Shown in pieces: positions 36,723-47,923 of a stretch of DNA of 64,000 nt (the stretch's first letter is position 1; each line of letters begins with the position of its first letter). Below the pieces are notes generated by a model, which saw nothing but the letters and a program-made list of their open reading frames with translations, ran no database searches and was not told the origin of the DNA. Both the position numbers and the translations under genes were made by a program. Source of the stretch: Dryocosmus kuriphilus (lineage: Eukaryota > Arthropoda > Insecta > Hymenoptera > Cynipidae); NCBI GenBank assembly GCA_038277395.1, contig CM076195.1, forward strand, positions 20,174,327-20,238,326, given 5' to 3'.

Positions 36723-36835
36723 CCTCCACCCCCATGAAAGCATATTTCACTATTACAAATACACGACAGTATGTTTTCGTTCAGCCCCCCCCCCCCCCCA
36801 CACTCAAAATACTTACGTATTACTTGAACAGCCCC
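35896..36835. mobile_element. TIR element with TTA target duplication (PIF/Harbinger-like), carrying a GC-rich insert
   Basis: The left end GGGGCCATTCAAGTA and the complement of the right end GGGGCTGTTCAAGTA match at 13 of 15 positions. TTA flanks both sides, and 3-bp TWA duplications are typical of PIF/Harbinger. A second TIR-like segment (TATTCAAGTATTACATAAGT) lies at about 36647, so the original MITE may be only ~250 bp, split by the GC-rich stretch 36010-36640. That stretch has no identifiable domain. Poly-C runs lie at 36685-36721 and 36786-36799. Confidence 0.5.
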
Positions 36836-36883
36836 TTATAAGATTAATAATAGTTATATCATTAATTAAAAATTGTTTAATTG

Positions 36884-36914
<31 letters not shown>

Positions 36915-37129
36915 AATATTATTAAATTTTATATTCACATTGAGAATATTAACTTTTATATCAATTAATTGTTTTATTTTATTTTTTTGAAATTAGAATA
37001 ATTACAACTTTAGTTTTAATTATTGGATGAGATTGTCAATATGAGCGAATTGAAGCCGGAGTATATAAATATATTAATATACACATTATTTTCTTCTTTA
37101 CGTATAATAATATACATATATTTTTTTTA
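36836..37129. other. AT-rich spacer with (TA)n
   Basis: A (TA)n run at about 36890-36914 is embedded in AT-rich sequence. No gene is seen. Confidence 0.6.
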
Positions 37130-37400
37130 GAGCCTCGATTGGCTCAAGTGGTAGTGCGCCGGCCTTGCAAGCAAGAGGTCCGGGGTTCGAATCCTGAGCC
37201 GGGTACCAATGGAATTTTCTATGTACTTCTACCGAGACTCTCGTCGTTCGGAACCCACGTTAAAATGTAGGTCTCTCATAAAGAGGCCAGTGATCTTTCA
37301 GGGAAGATGCTTCATGTCGAGGGGCAAATTGCTTGGGGCCACTGTGCGATTCTGAGCGAGAGAGGGGGGGGGGGGGGAGCGAGAGAGAAAGTAAAAGAAA
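37130..37400 (+). repeat. tRNA-derived SINE with tRNA-Ala(TGC)-like head
   Basis: GGCTCAAGTGGTAGTGCG is a good box A. The loop CTTGCAA has the TGC anticodon, and GGGGTTCGAATCCTGAGC is a strong box B. The tRNA-like head ends at about 37204 and continues directly into an unrelated ~180-bp body with a G-run (about 37366-37378) and a GAGAGAG/GTAAAAGAAAG tail. RNA polymerase III transcription from these boxes is the expected mode. The body makes a SINE more likely than a tRNA gene. Confidence 0.65.
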
Positions 37401-38872
37401 GTTGTAAAAATTGGTAGTAATTAGTAACCTTAAGGTAATATCTTAATTTAATTAGGACAAGCAGCAAAAGAAATATTTAAATTGTTGTAATTATAATTCT
37501 GCGTTTAATTTGACGTTAGAAAATGACGATGTAAGTGGAAAAATTTGATTTTTCAGCGGTAGAAGTTAATAAAACATGCTAAAGTAGGGTTACCATCCGT
37601 CCTGGTTTTCCGGGACATGTCCTATTTTTTCTTGGTCTGTCCTGGTGTCCTGGTTTTTTCTTGAAAATACGCAAAATATCCTGGTTTTTACGAAACCAGT
37701 CTTTTTGACAGCAAACATTTTATTTTTATACAATCGCAATCATTATATATTTTTGAAGATTTAGCATATTATGTACTAGTAGATTCCGAATAAACTTGCT
37801 TTTAGCGATTTTTACAACTCTGAGAATAGCGACGTTTAAAAATTGATTTGAGAAATAATTGAGACCTAATTAATTATCCGCATTAATAAATGTGACACAT
37901 GTTAGTCACAAAATCGAAATTGTCTATCTTCTTTGAAAATGCCTCGTTAAATGAAACTGGTACATTTTAAAAGTTTTGTAAATGTTAAAATTAATTTCAG
38001 AAATTTCTTATTGTTAATTAATTTTTTTTGTTCACAAAGTGACACCAGAAAGTGTTAATGAACCGCTAGCAAATATCCCATGTTTAAAAAGTAGGCTTTA
38101 TTGAATTTCTCAGCTAACAAGGGTATAAGGGTATGGTATTTTTAAAAGTTATATGGCTGGTTTTCGGATAAATTATGAAATTTAATATGTCCTAAAATAG
38201 CACACGAACAAGCTGTGTTTCATTTTGGGAAAAGCAGATTTTTTTTTTTGATTGTAGTTTTTCGGTGATATAAGTTGCCTTTTGAAAAAATCTGTTTAAG
38301 CATTTTGAGAGCACTATTTGGGTACTAATTAATTACGCATTGATAAATATGATGGCATTATTTTTTCATCTATTTCTCGAAGTAGTCATGTCAGCTTAAC
38401 GTTAAGTCAGCGGTGCCATGCTTTTTTTTAAGCTCAAAAAGCACAAAATTTGTGAAGGTGGTACAAAATTAGTCCTAAATAAGTACTAAATTTTGACAGG
38501 TTTAAAACTTTGTTTTGACAAAGTATTTATTTTTCTAAAATCAAATATATATAATCTATTTAAATCGGAAAACCTACATTTATTGCGTAAAATTAGTGGC
38601 ACTGCTAAGTATACTTCTTGAGTACCAGGCTTGGTCAGCCCTGTGGGCAGAAATGGCGAATTTGTAGAACTTAGACGTGGGATATTGAGAGGCAATGCGG
38701 GTTACAAAATTAGTTGGGTTGCCCATCGCAGATAGTGTTAGTTTGGTCGGGTGGTGTGGGGTGGTGAAAGAAGCGCGTGCGCGGCGAAGCGTTTGGATAT
38801 GTCAAATAGTCAAAATGTTTGCTAGAAGCCAGAAGCGTCGGGGAAAAAAGCCTAAAAAAGGATTCAAAAAAA
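37401..38872. other. Unassigned sequence with dispersed-repeat fragments
   Basis: TTACCATCCGTCCTGGTTTT followed by TCCGGGACATGTCC (37590-37625) looks like part of a dispersed repeat. The 38590-38800 stretch is less AT-rich and could be the 5' portion of the THAP gene that follows. No exon is supported. Confidence 0.45.
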
Positions 38873-39261
38873 TGTGCTGCGAGTGGCTGTGAGAGTAAAA
38901 AAGTGAGTCCAAAAGAAGTGATGGGGCATAAGTTTCCTACAAAACGTTCAGTGGATTTAAAGTGAGTACAATGCACTGGAAATAGTGAGTTTTAAAACGC
39001 AAAGTGGTACGTTGAGACTGAACAGGCATGCTATCCCAATGTTAAATTTACCTGACCCAAATGACATGCCGGGTGAAATAGATGCAGAAATTGATTTGCC
39101 TGACGTTTCTAGTGCTCCTCCTCCTAGCAGGCTCGATAATGCTGCATCTGCTGCAATGCTTTTCTTATCCCCGTCGGTGGGTAAAATGTCAGCATTTGTT
39201 ACTAATTCGCCTGAAGGAGAACCGAGAAAAAGCTCCCTGTGCTTTACGCCGGCAAATTTTT
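38873..39261 (+). pseudogene. THAP-domain gene fragment, broken
   Basis: The frame starting CAASGCESKK is a THAP finger start (C-x4-C). HKFPTKRSVDLK follows, then a TGA (38963-38965) exactly where THAP proteins have tryptophan, then VQC. A second frameshift leads to GTLRLNRHAIPMLNLPDP, which is the AVPTLF-like segment closing the domain. The remainder is Pro/Ser-rich and stops at 39259-39261. Upstream, an RRGKKPKKGFKK frame joins only by a one-base shift at an A run. One nonsense and two frame changes mark a pseudogene; a transposase or host origin cannot be told. Confidence 0.6.
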
Positions 39262-39448
39262 AAGATTTTTGATTTTCATGAACACTGGCCCTAACCTTAA
39301 AATTTAATCTTCTTTTCCCCCTAAACTATTAGAAATATACGTTTTTCAGACAAATTTAATCAACCAAAGAAAGAATAAGTACAACATTTCGTCAGAATAG
39401 TCTGACCTTTTCAAGAGTAGTATAACTATACAACTCCGGGAATACTTA

Positions 39449-40165
39449 CCCAGCAAACACGTTATGTAGCGGCTCCGTAACAAACAGGTAACATTGTTAT
39501 TTCTGGTTATATAACAATTGTTACTATTTAGTGATGGACTTGCTCTATAACATGAAGGTAACAATGTTATGTAGCACTGTTATTGTGTGAGGATGTAGCA
39601 GTTACATAAAAAGAAGAATGTAACAATTATGTAGCACTGTTACACACATGCTCTATAACGATTTTGAAGCAATTTTACATACGGGTAGTGTAACAGCGTT
39701 ACTGTGTAGTTATGTATATCGTGCATAATATACATAAATAACAGCTATGTAACAATGTGACATAATTTTTATGTAACACTTAAGTAACATTTGTTATGTA
39801 ACTTTGTTATACACATGCTCTATAATAGTTTTGTAGCAGTGTTACGTAAGGTTACTGTAACAGATTTACTGTGTAGTTATGTATATCGTGCATAATATAC
39901 ATGAATAACAGCTATATAACTATGTGACATAATTTTTATGTAACATATATGTAACATTTGTTATGTAACTTTGTTATGCATATGCTATATAACGGTTTTG
40001 AAGCAATTTTACATAAGGGTAGTGTAACAGCGTTACAGTATAGTTATGTATGTCGTGCATAATATATATGAATAACAGCTATGTAACAATGTGCCATAAT
40101 TTTTATGTAACACTTAAGTAACATTTGTTATGTAACTTTGTTACGCACATGCTCTATAACAGTTT
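39449..40165 (+). repeat. Left subterminal array, ~165-bp units
   Basis: CACATGCTCTATAA recurs at about 39648, 39812, 39978 (CATATGCTATATAA) and 40146. Between copies lie TGTAACAGCGTTACTGTG, GTTATGTATATCGTGC and ATAACAGCTATGTAAC. The many TTATGTAAC words are candidate binding sites for the element's own proteins. Confidence 0.8.
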
Positions 40166-40908
40166 TTTATATATTATAGATTACTCATTGAAATTAGTAA
40201 TTTATACTTTAATAAGTAAAAAATAAGTTTTTTAATTCTTGAATTTAAATGTATTAAAAATATATTCTGGTATCGATATTATTTGTATATACGTAATATA
40301 TATACAGAGTATGTATCATTTATAATATATATTAAAAAGAATAGGAGCAATAAGTAAATTTTCACTGACAATAGTTTTGTTGAAAAGGTAGATGTATATT
40401 GCAACTCAATCATCATATGTTATACATGTTATGAATCAGTTTCAACATTATGTTAACAAGATTTATAAGTTAAGATTAATGCAATATTTGAAGTCTATTT
40501 TTTAAAGACTTAAAACTTATTCTATCATTTCTAGATGAGTTACTTAGAGTTTAGACGAGTTTCAGATATGAATAACGTTCTATTTTAAGGGCGTTAAGTT
40601 TAAAATCTAGTTTCAAGTCAAAATTTTTAAAAGATTATTTAAATGTTGAATTGTGTTCTCAATGCTAAATTTAAAAGGATTGTACGTTAAATTAGAATTT
40701 GCATTTAACACCCTTATGGAAACGTATATAAAAAACAGTTTCAAAATGTAAGTCTGTTTTATAAAGGCGTATTCTTGTTTGAACAGAAAAAAAGTGTCTA
40801 CATATATGTATGTAATATAACCTTAACGTCAAACTTACTTACAAATTTAACATCATAGAATTTTTTTTATAACGATATAATATTAGTTGCTATTAAAACG
40901 TGGAAACA
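40166..40908. other. AT-rich interior beyond the left array
   Basis: No coding sequence is recognised. The 3' untranslated region of the minus-strand DUF4806 gene would lie here. Confidence 0.5.
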
Positions 40909-43687
40909 TTATATAGGTACTTCACATTTTTTAAAACCTTTTTTATGGTTGATCGGCATTCTGGGAGGCTTTGTTTTTCCTGTAAAAAAACGTAATTAAT
41001 ACGAGGATTAAAATATTTAAAATATTGATCAAAGTGAAAATTAACAGCGCCTATAGTTACCTGTTTTGTTCTCTAATGTACCTTTGGTTTGCAAGGCGAA
41101 ACCATTCACTGGCGCACGTATTGAAATCAGTCTCGGTTAAGTTCTCATGAACGACGCAAAGCGTTTCTGTAATTTATCAATCTTTTTAGATCATTTAACT
41201 ATATATATAAGATCAATATCGAAAATTAAATTTCAAAAAAGTACACACCTCTTATGGAAATAATAAAAGGCAAATCTTTAGCTGCAGCCTTATTGTCGTT
41301 TTTGCCTTTCCACGTATACTTTCGAGCACATTTGTTCTTTAAAACGTGGGCCAATGTATTATTGATGGCTTCCTTGTAGGTACCTCCTCCAATTTGCTTC
41401 ACGTATTTCATCTGTAAGTTCAAATTAACAATAATTATTACATTCTTATCAGAGAAGATATTAGATTTATGTAAATTACCCTCCCCCCAGTTTTCATCAA
41501 ATCTCACGTTTTGAGACCCCCTGAATCAGAAAAAAACGGTTTTTACGACGGTATCTGTCTGTTGTCGTCGCCGTCATCGGAGTCTGTTCCCACGATAACT
41601 TTCGAAGGACTAATCGGATTGGATTGCGCTTTGGCACACTCCTTCAGGGTGAAAAAAGAAAGGACGACTTCGTTAATCAGCGATTTTTAACCAACGGTTA
41701 TGGTTTTATCCATCAAAAAAGGTTTTCACAAAATCAAAAAATCCATTTTCCGGCTAAACTATGCGAGATACAAAAAAATATAAAAAAGTAAAATTGTTCA
41801 TCTCAAAAAACATATCAATTTTGTCTTAACCGTTTTTTGATCAAATGCACGGTTCTGGTTATAATCGAAAAAATGTTATTAACAATAAAAAATGTGGATT
41901 TCTGCCAAAATATTCAGGATACAAAAAACAATGATTAGAAACAAAGTTTTTTAACTAAAAAAGATCTACAAATTTGTTAAAAAATTTTTTTTTTTTTTAA
42001 TGCACGGTCTTTGTTTTAATCTAAAAAAAACGCTATTATAAATCAAAAATTCAAATTTTTTGCCAAAATATGGTAGGTACGAAAAAATTATAATAAACAA
42101 AGTTGTTTATGTCTCAAAAATATCTACAAACTTGCTTTGTATCATTTTTGGGCAAAGACGCGCAAACTGCAGAATAAAAATTAGACTAATTTCCCCAATA
42201 TTTACTTCCAAATCAATACTTACGAAGACAAATTCATATTCTGTATTTTTTAAATGCATGTTGAATTCGTCCACCTTCCCCATTGATTTTAGAGGCAGCA
42301 ATGATTTAATTAAGTTCAAATCTTCAGACGAAAGGGAGGACGTTCTTTTTTCCAAGTTCCCTAATCGTTTTTAATTATGTCCAGTTGCTGAATTTTTATA
42401 TCAGCCCACATCCGCTTCATGGTTTCGAACATATTTTTTAGATCTTTTTGAAAAGCATCTGAAACAAAATGGATTAAACAAGAGTTTAAACTGAATTAAA
42501 TATTGATTTGGAAATCAATAATTGATTAAAAATCTAAGTACCGTTTACTGGAAAATAGCTGTCCTGTTGCTTGGGTTGTACTTCGTCTTCTCTACTTATT
42601 TCGCTCGTCTCTGCTCCTGGCTGCTCTTGTGTCGCGAGATTAGACATAGTTTCGATCATGCTATAATCTTCACCTTGCTTAAATTTCTTAGTCTTTGATC
42701 TCGACTTCTCTTTTTCTGATTGCTTTTCATATGGCTGATACATGTCCATGATTTCTAAATCTTCAGGTACTTCTGGAATCGCTGTGAGACTAAATTCATT
42801 TTCGTCGTCGTCGGACTCACCATCTACAGATTTTCTCTTCCCTTCGTCGCTTGAGAAGAATTTTTAGTTTTTCTTTGCTCTCTTTCCTTTGCCCAGTTCT
42901 TTTTCTTCTGCAGAAGAGAAACTGGAATCCTCCGCCCTTTTTCTGGCAGACTGATAAGTTGCTGTTTGATAAAAAAATTGTTAAAATTGTTAAAACAATA
43001 AAAAATCATTCAAAGCACTACAAAGCTTCCTCTATGAGAAAGCAAAATACAATAACTATGAAAGAGGAAAAAGAGACGTACAACAAAATTTATCGACTGT
43101 GACTGCTAGCATTTCCCAGGTTTCCGCATCCGGGTCCACCTTTTCTTTAATTAGCGCAGAAGTACACTTTTTATCTTTTGGCCACCAGCAGCTGCTGTAG
43201 AATTCATCGTTTACTGCCTTTACTAGCCATTTGACAGGAACTTCCGAATACTCGCCGTTTGAAAAAATGACCACAGCGTATTCCTAATATTTCAAATCAA
43301 ACATTCAATTAAATTCGGAATATAATTCAAAAAGAAATTAATTTTATTTGTCATGAAAATTAAAATAATATTAAATGCAACTTCGAAAGGATTACGGACG
43401 TGGAACGGATTAATTAAATGTATAATAAGTCATTTCAAAAATAAATAATCTTCTTCTTCGTCAAGTGCTGAGGACAAAAGAATATAATAACATATATAAT
43501 AATGAATTACGAATAGAAAATGCATCGGCGATATTTCGAAGCAACAATAATATACTTTATTCATTTGTGATATAAAAGAAAAATTTAATTTCAATAATTC
43601 GCAAAATATATATCACCTAACCTACATAAAAGCTGACCTCAGATGTGTACTTACCAAGCTGATTGGTAATGAAGGTGCTGAAGTCAT
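40909..43687 (-). pseudogene. DUF4806-domain gene, six exons, with one stop and one frameshift
   Basis: Exons by splice signals (low-high): 43655-43687, 43082-43283, 42542-42961, 42224-42458, 41249-41411 and 40909-40979 (the last tentative). Phases agree except in exon 4. Exon 2 gives EYAVVIFSNGEYSEVPVKW...CWWPKDKK, the usual N-terminal module. Exon 3 starts STYQSARKRAED and is acidic/basic. Exons 4-5 give EDLNLIKSLLPLKSMGKVDEF and MKYVKQIGGGTYKEAINNTL...ARKYTWKGKNDNKAA, the DUF4806 core with its YTWKG motif. A TAA (42864-42866) breaks exon 3, and exon 4 needs a frame change near 42370. DUF4806 proteins are common in insects; their function is not established. Here it may be the element's accessory DNA-binding factor (inference). 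Confidence 0.7.
41430..42130 (-). repeat. Repeat in intron 4 of the DUF4806 gene
   Basis: Inverse complement of the 4200-5070 interior module of the 3.1-kb element. Landmarks are GAGACCCCCTGAATCAGAAA, CACGATAACTTTCGAAGG, GGATTGCGCTTTGGCACAC and AACCAACGGTTATGG. It has no GC-rich termini here, so it is a partial copy. Confidence 0.75.
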
Positions 43688-44243
43688 TTTTCTTTTTGAG
43701 AAACGTATATCGTTCTGCACTTAATTTGACTGAATATTTATTGATAACAATATTTTTATGGCAACTTAACAATTTTTTCAGTGCCACACACGTCTGTACG
43801 CAATACCAGAATCAACCAGAATGTGGTTGAATCTGAATGTGTTTTATAGCCTCAACAGCCTAGAAACAAAGGCACAACGCGGTTTATGAATTTGCAAGCA
43901 CGCGGTGGAGACGGCGGGCATATAATTTTAAAAAATATCGATTGTCGGTCGATATACAAAAAGTATAACTCACTTCATTGCATACGAAATAGTGGAAGGG
44001 GTGACCGGAAAGACCGGAAGCATCATGCCGGCCGTCCGTGCTAAACCAAAACTGATGCTAAATTTCGCCGTAGCCACATGTGCGTTTGATTCACCCCTAA
44101 CCTAGCTTTTTCAACGGTCGTGAACGCCGTGAACTTGAACGGGCCGCGTTGTGTTGAATATTATTGTTTCTTGCAAATAAAGTTAACATAATGTGAAAAC
44201 AGTGAACTATATTCGTTATTAGCATTGGATAGAAGTCTAGAAG
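43688..44243. promoter_or_regulatory. Shared promoter interval of two divergent genes
   Basis: About 556 bp separates the DUF4806 start codon (43687, minus) from the first ATG of the plus-strand gene (44244 or 44261). Its central part (43970-44150) is richer in GC than the surroundings, with GGGCCGCG and GCCGGCCGTCC. Bidirectional promoter activity is inferred from layout only; no clear TATA box is seen. Confidence 0.35.
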
Positions 44244-44260
44244 AATGTTCACCAGTCACT

Positions 44261-46557
44261 ATGCCAGTCACCAAAATTCCACAAATGGTAAGTAATTTAT
44301 GTCTGGTAAAAATGTACATGTTGTTTATAACCCGGGAAGAAGTGATTTCTTTTTTCCTTTTCAAACATAATCTTATTGCTTTCTTTCGTTCTCGCCGTTC
44401 TCGCTTTACATGTACAAAAATCGAATTTCCTCTAGGGGTGTTGTGAAAAATAGCATGCATTTCTCAGGATGAAACATGACGATCGCAACGAGTGTATAAA
44501 TCATGTTCACCCGTGCTGAAATAACCTCACACTCCCTGAAAACGCTGTGTTTCCTCTATTGAAATTAAAGGAAAGGAAACAAATGTTCTAATTAAAATTG
44601 CAATTTTTAATATTTCGCTCTCATAAAAAAAAACACATTTTTATTATAAAAACAATGTCAGCTTTTTTTTGACAAACATCCTGCATAATTTTTGTTTTTT
44701 GTGAGTGGATGTTTCTTTTATTTTGCATACCAAATTTTAATCACACCAAAATTCATCACACAATGAAATGATTTAAATATTTTTTTATTATTGTTAGTAT
44801 ACCTAAAGTTAAAAAACATTTATTATTGAAAGTCTTTGTTAAAAATGTAACTGGTGAATATAAGCTCCCTAACCTCAATGTTTTCATGACGTAGTAAATG
44901 AAAATGGTCTTGAAATGTATCTTCCGTCTTCTTGTTTTTAAAAGTAAATAAAATAAAGAAAACAAAATTCCCTGAACCTCTACAAGCCGATTCGAATCAT
45001 ATTTCTGAAGGAAAATGCTAAAAAAAAGGAAACATTACTGAGATTATATAATCAAATACAATTTATAGAATCAATTGTGCCATCCTTTTTTTTATTTATT
45101 CTTTTTCTACGTTTCGAGGTTTCGACCATTACTGCACGTCTTTTTCAAGAAGTCTAAAACGTTCAATAAGATTCAAATTTAATAATTTTATTAAAAGCAG
45201 GTGTTTTGGAGACTCAAGCAACGAAAACCGACCACGAAGTGCGAGGACCAAAAACACCCGAACGCGAAGCTTGAGGTTCAAACATATCGGAGCGCGAAAC
45301 GAGCCACGTGCGAAGCGCATCATGAGAATGTGCGAACGAAGTGAGCAGATTTTTTTTATTATAGATTGATGCAAGAATTCTTCTTTTAAATGTGTTATTT
45401 TCTCTTGCTAAAATTTAAACATTAATAAAATCAAACTAATGATTAAAATTCTATGAATGTTGTGACAATCCTGTATTATAAAAACATTCATAAAATTTTA
45501 ATTATTACTTTGATTAAAAAAAATTTTAAATAAAAAAAATATATAAGTTATTTATTATTCAATAAAATAAATTTCACATTTTTTTTCAAAGATGCAAGAT
45601 ATCACAAAATACATAAAGAGGTATTTTTTATAGAACTTTTTTTAGTGGCGCTTACTTACACATCAATGTTTTTTTGTATCTTTTGTTGTTTCTGAGAAAA
45701 TTCTAAAACTAAAACTCCTGCACACAAAAGTGGTTTGGCCCGCATAAAATCTACAGAGTGTCTTTTTCATAAAAAGAAAAATGAATTTAAAAATCGACAA
45801 AAAATTTAATGTGGGTTTTTTGAGAAGATAAACTTTTTATATATCTCACCAAAATCAGGAAGGAAACTTCACATATCTCTATTATGCTTCAAGAAAAAAA
45901 TGCATTTTCTCTCAAAAACCACATGTTTCGTCGTTAACAGATTCTGCGGTTTGAAGTGTAAGACCTGCCTGCTTTTAAATGGATTCGGTCGATTTATCCT
46001 AAAATATTGTGAAAGTTTTTACTGCAGCCAATAACTTGTGGCAGAAAATTAAAATGTTTTAAGCGTTAGGTGCTAAATATTACGTAAAACTTTCAGGTTC
46101 AGTTTGAAAAAAGTACTGCCAAAAAGGAAATGGAACACATAGGAGGTTGCCTAAAATCACCAATTAATATAACACAGTTACAAATTGAGATAAAATCTGC
46201 AAAGCCTATACTGGCGATTTGGATGAAGTATTTAAGAAATATTATCGGACCTGACGAATTCCTTCAAACCTTCCCTCGAACGTCTAAAGCGAGCAAAAAA
46301 CCTATTGTTTTAAACATGGCTAACAGTCTTCTCGATTTTCTCCGCTTGAAGGAAGGAAACTGCACACATGCATACATTAGAAATATTGCGACATTTTTAT
46401 TAAAATTTATATTGCTTCATGTACTCTTCCATACATAAACTAAAATTACATAAATTTTTCTCTCAGAGCAAATTGCACACATCATCGTCTGCTATGTCCA
46501 GGTGCTGTTGAAATTACAGAAGCACACGATACAGAAATTCTTCGTGATGCACTTTAA
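44261..46557 (+). CDS. Small spliced gene of unknown function in the 12.5-kb element
   Basis: The candidate first exon 44261-44287 (MPVTKIPQM) ends at a strong donor GTAAGTAAT; an alternative start at 44244 is possible in another frame. A 1.8-kb intron ends TTTCAG at 46096. Exon 46097-46438 is phase 0 and gives about 113 residues containing KSAKPILAIWMKYLRNIIG and NMANSLLDFLRLKEGNCTH before TAA. A further TCTCTCAG acceptor (46466) opens a short exon ending at 46557, whose ANCTHHRLLCPG echoes GNCTHAYIRN. It may be an alternative last exon, but no donor in matching phase was found. I recognise no family. Head-to-head placement with the DUF4806 gene suggests it is a third element gene. Confidence 0.4.
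45170..45960 (-). repeat. Repeat of the GC-hairpin family within the large intron
   Basis: GAACGCGAAGCTTGAGG, GTGCGAAGCGCATCATGAGAATGTGCG and AGCAGATTTTTTT (45230-45360) match the terminus of the 3.1-kb element and of 60410-60690. ACAGATTCTGCGGTTTGAAG (45936-45955) matches 17098-17117. Together they indicate a partial copy inside the 44288-46096 intron. Confidence 0.6.
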
Positions 46558-47923
46558 TAGTGATGATTAGATTAACTTCACTATAACTGTTTAACTTTAC
46601 TTTTTTTCGACGTGCAAGTAAATGCTACCGATCTCTGTCAAAAAAGAATGGATTCGAAGCGAAATTACGCGAGCAAGGATCCTATAGCGATGGCTCCTTC
46701 TGCTGAGGTGTCACGACGCCTGCGCAATTCTTCTGAAATTCTATCTACTCGGTTAAAAACTCTCAACTTAACTTGATTAACTTTTACTAAATTCAAAAAC
46801 ACTTGGTTAAAACTTATCAACTTCAATTTGTTAGAATCAGCTACTCAGAATGTTAAAAATGAACTAAGTATTGATTGATTAAAAACAGACAATATTGCTT
46901 GAGAAAAAATAACAAGCATATAGATTGTGTAAATTTTGCAGAGTTAAACTCGGTTCCGACAACCCTTTAGTGTGCTATTTTTTACCATTTGACTTTAACC
47001 GTTTTAGCTCGGCTGTGATAGCAACAAGCACATGATTACTTACAACCAATACTCTGTTCTTTTTAAATAATATGTCTTTAACCGAGCTATTTATCCAGCT
47101 TGGTTAACGGTTCGTTTTCTCAGTGCTTGAGGTGTATAAGACATGCTTGATTTAAAATGGATTCCAACTATTTATTTTAAAATATTGTTAAGATTTTTAC
47201 ATTCAGAATTGAAAAAATTAATTTTGGCAAAGAAAATATAATCAAAAATAGTTTTGTTTAAATTATGAAAACAGATTCGTTATAAAGGCGTCATGGAACC
47301 AAAAAAAAATCTAGACAACGGATTCGGAAAATTATCATTCTGAAGATGTGTGATATTGATGTTTTATATAAACTGTTCCTGCAAGTTTATTTATCATGGG
47401 TGCCTGAAGTTTGCCTTCAAAGTTTTCTCAATTTATGGAAACAAAATTTTCTTAATTTTAAGAAAACAGAATATGTATTTCGTAAAGTATGAAGCTGTCT
47501 CGGATAAAAATACGAGTTTAGATTTTAGATATTTTTTATCAGTGGGTGAAGTAATCTGCTACTGGTTCGATACTTTATATTACTGTTTTTCGTATCCTTA
47601 TCATTGCTTCAATAAAGTCAATTATCATGTTAAACAATTTTAGAGCTTTGTGTAACAATAAAACTGGAATATAATTTTGAATTAAATAATTTGAAGAAAT
47701 ACATTTTTGAAACATAATAATTCACACATATTGTTAGTCAATGTTTGGTACATCATAAATATATTCTTCTTAAACTGTTATTATAATTTAAAATTATTGT
47801 GAATTATTTTTGTAGATGAAATGTGAATGGAATAGATAAAAGGGCTGCGTAAGAAAGAAGACTATGACATTCCTCGACAGTTTTTCATTTAGCAAGTAGT
47901 GTACGTTAACTTTTTCCCTAATT
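46558..47923. other. Interval upstream of the transposase
   Basis: A pair of inverted words ACTCGGTTAAA/TTTAACCGAG at about 46750 and 47080 suggests a decayed MITE. The 97-codon frame at 47350-47643 has no recognisable domain. The promoter of the transposase presumably lies near 47850; no clear TATA box is seen. Confidence 0.4.

Noticed and set aside
36626..36915. Polyproline frames
   Set aside because: Caused by the C-runs at 36685-36721 and 36786-36799.
46738..47140. CACTG-ended element (complement near 47125 reads CACTGAGAAAA)
   Set aside because: No matching inverted end was found at the left, so no CACTA-type unit can be defined here.
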